From Deltaproteobacteria bacterium (lineage in GTDB: Bacteria; Desulfobacterota; DSM-4660; Desulfatiglandales; HGW-15), in the NCBI GenBank assembly GCA_016926135.1, contig JAFGPH010000173.1, positions 1-6,141 of the forward strand: DNA of 6,141 nucleotides. The letters run 5' to 3'. Positions 5,483 to 6,141 of this stretch are shown one piece after another. A program made the translations under genes and the position numbers. Numbering within the stretch: the first letter of the stretch is position 1; each line of letters opens with the position of its first letter. The notes beneath the pieces were generated by a model. That model was not told where the DNA came from. It searched no databases and saw nothing but the letters and a program-made list of their open reading frames with translations.

Positions 5483-5737
5483 CTTTCCTATTGGAGAACA
5501 GCCAGTGGCACCGAAGTGGACCTCATCCTGGGGGATGGCGAGGTTGCGCTGGAGATCAAGGCCTCGGAACATGCCGGGGACAGGACAAAAGGTCTACATC
5601 TTTTCTTGGAGGACAACAAGTGCAGAAAAAGTTACGTGGTGTCCAGGGATCCTCTGCCCAGAAAATTGACCGCCCGAACCACGCTTTTGCCGTGGCAGCG
5701 TTTCTGTGAGATGCTCTGGGCCGGAGAGATCATGTGA
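5483..5737 (+). pseudogene. C-terminal remnant of a DUF4143 AAA-type ATPase
   Basis: The plus-strand frame reads LSYWRTASGTEVDLIL, then GDGEVALEIKAS, YVVSRDPLPRKL and a final LLPWQRFCEMLWAGEIM before TGA at 5735. This matches the C-terminal DUF4143 domain of the ATPases found in many bacteria and archaea (AAA domain followed by a nuclease-like fold). The E-V-D and E-I-K residues match the conserved acidic and lysine positions of that nuclease-like fold. The normal C-terminal end is kept. Everything upstream, including the Walker motifs, is absent: the homology begins at about 5483, against the ribosome site of the divergent flavoprotein stub. Function in the family is poorly defined, and some members are linked to mobile DNA. 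This copy is surely inactive as an ATPase. Confidence 0.75.
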
Positions 5738-6141
5738 CGCTGTCCAATATCCATTCCTGGGCAAATCGGGTCGGTCCAGATCAAAAATACTCTCGGAATT
5801 CTTGACTGCATATGCCCTCGAGTCAGATCATTCTTGGGAAGCCAATCCGACATTTCGGCAGGGTGCAGACATTCGCCCAGTATTTAGGCTACATATTAAA
5901 CATCAGTGCAAGTCGTGCCGGTCCATGATTGGGAACCAATAGGAAACCAAACCTATCGCGCCTTCCTACTCCAAGATCCTGATCAGGCGGCTCTGTCGGC
6001 AGTGGTCTTACCGGCTCCTTTCCGTTTTTCAGCCAGGCCCACGTGTCAACTTCAAGTACTTTCAAAACAACTGTATCTTCTTGATTTGGCGTGGTAATGT
6101 TGCCTCACTCCGCATTGCCAAGACGACAAGCGAAAGAAATG
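5738..6141. other. 404-bp stretch with no recognisable gene
   Basis: Both strands contain only short open frames without convincing family motifs. The longest on the minus strand is 58 codons from TTG 6065 to TAG 5889, beginning LKVLEVDTWAWLKNGKEP. It has no clear ribosome site. A plus-strand frame from ATG 5811 is shorter. The sequence is less GC-rich than ribF and apbE, and with the gene remnants just to its left it is probably further decayed accessory DNA. No tRNA, terminator with T-tract, or copy of the tRNA-Leu 3' end was found. Confidence 0.5.

Noticed and set aside
1..6141. Second copy of the tRNA-Leu 3' end (distal attachment site), or insertion-sequence inverted repeats
   Set aside because: Reading both strands I found no other copy of the T-arm/acceptor sequence and no transposase or terminal inverted repeat. 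The distal site would have to be outside.

Overview
The window looks like bacterial chromosome from a Desulfobacterota-type (former Deltaproteobacteria) organism. That assignment is an impression from the style of the RibF, permease and integrase proteins and the fairly GC-rich coding, with no marker gene to prove it. No complete undescribed system is visible. The window holds a small metal-type efflux operon, a tRNA-Leu gene beside a dead integrase, an intact flavin-cofactor pair, and three truncated gene remnants.

Left part (1-1590, minus strand): an ArsR-family repressor with the CVC metal-binding motif lies upstream of a YraQ/ArsP-type (DUF318) membrane permease that runs off the left edge. 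A good sigma70-like promoter precedes arsR. A 21-bp element at that promoter recurs in the arsR-permease gap, suggesting autoregulation and possibly a second control point for the permease.

Middle part (1678-3041): the C-terminal part of a DUF6036-like nucleotidyltransferase (minus strand) is fused head to head with a 5'-truncated tyrosine recombinase (plus strand). The integrase is broken by two frameshifts, one explained exactly by an extra copy of an 8-bp tandem repeat. It ends at a strong terminator just before the 3' end of tRNA-Leu(CAG) on the minus strand. This is the classic arrangement of an element inserted at a tRNA 3' end, now decayed. The second attachment site would lie left of the window; I see no copy inside it.

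Right part (3181-5316, plus strand): ribF (riboflavin kinase/FAD synthetase) is followed 78 bp later by apbE (Tat-exported FAD:protein FMN transferase). RibF makes FAD in the cytoplasm, and ApbE uses FAD to attach FMN covalently to exported proteins, so the two form a plausible supply-and-use pair. Convergent with apbE is the first ~39 codons of an FAD-dependent fumarate-reductase-type flavoprotein, retained with its ribosome binding site but otherwise lost. Abutting that is the C-terminal piece of a DUF4143 AAA-type ATPase. The last ~400 bp (5738-6141) contains nothing I can assign.
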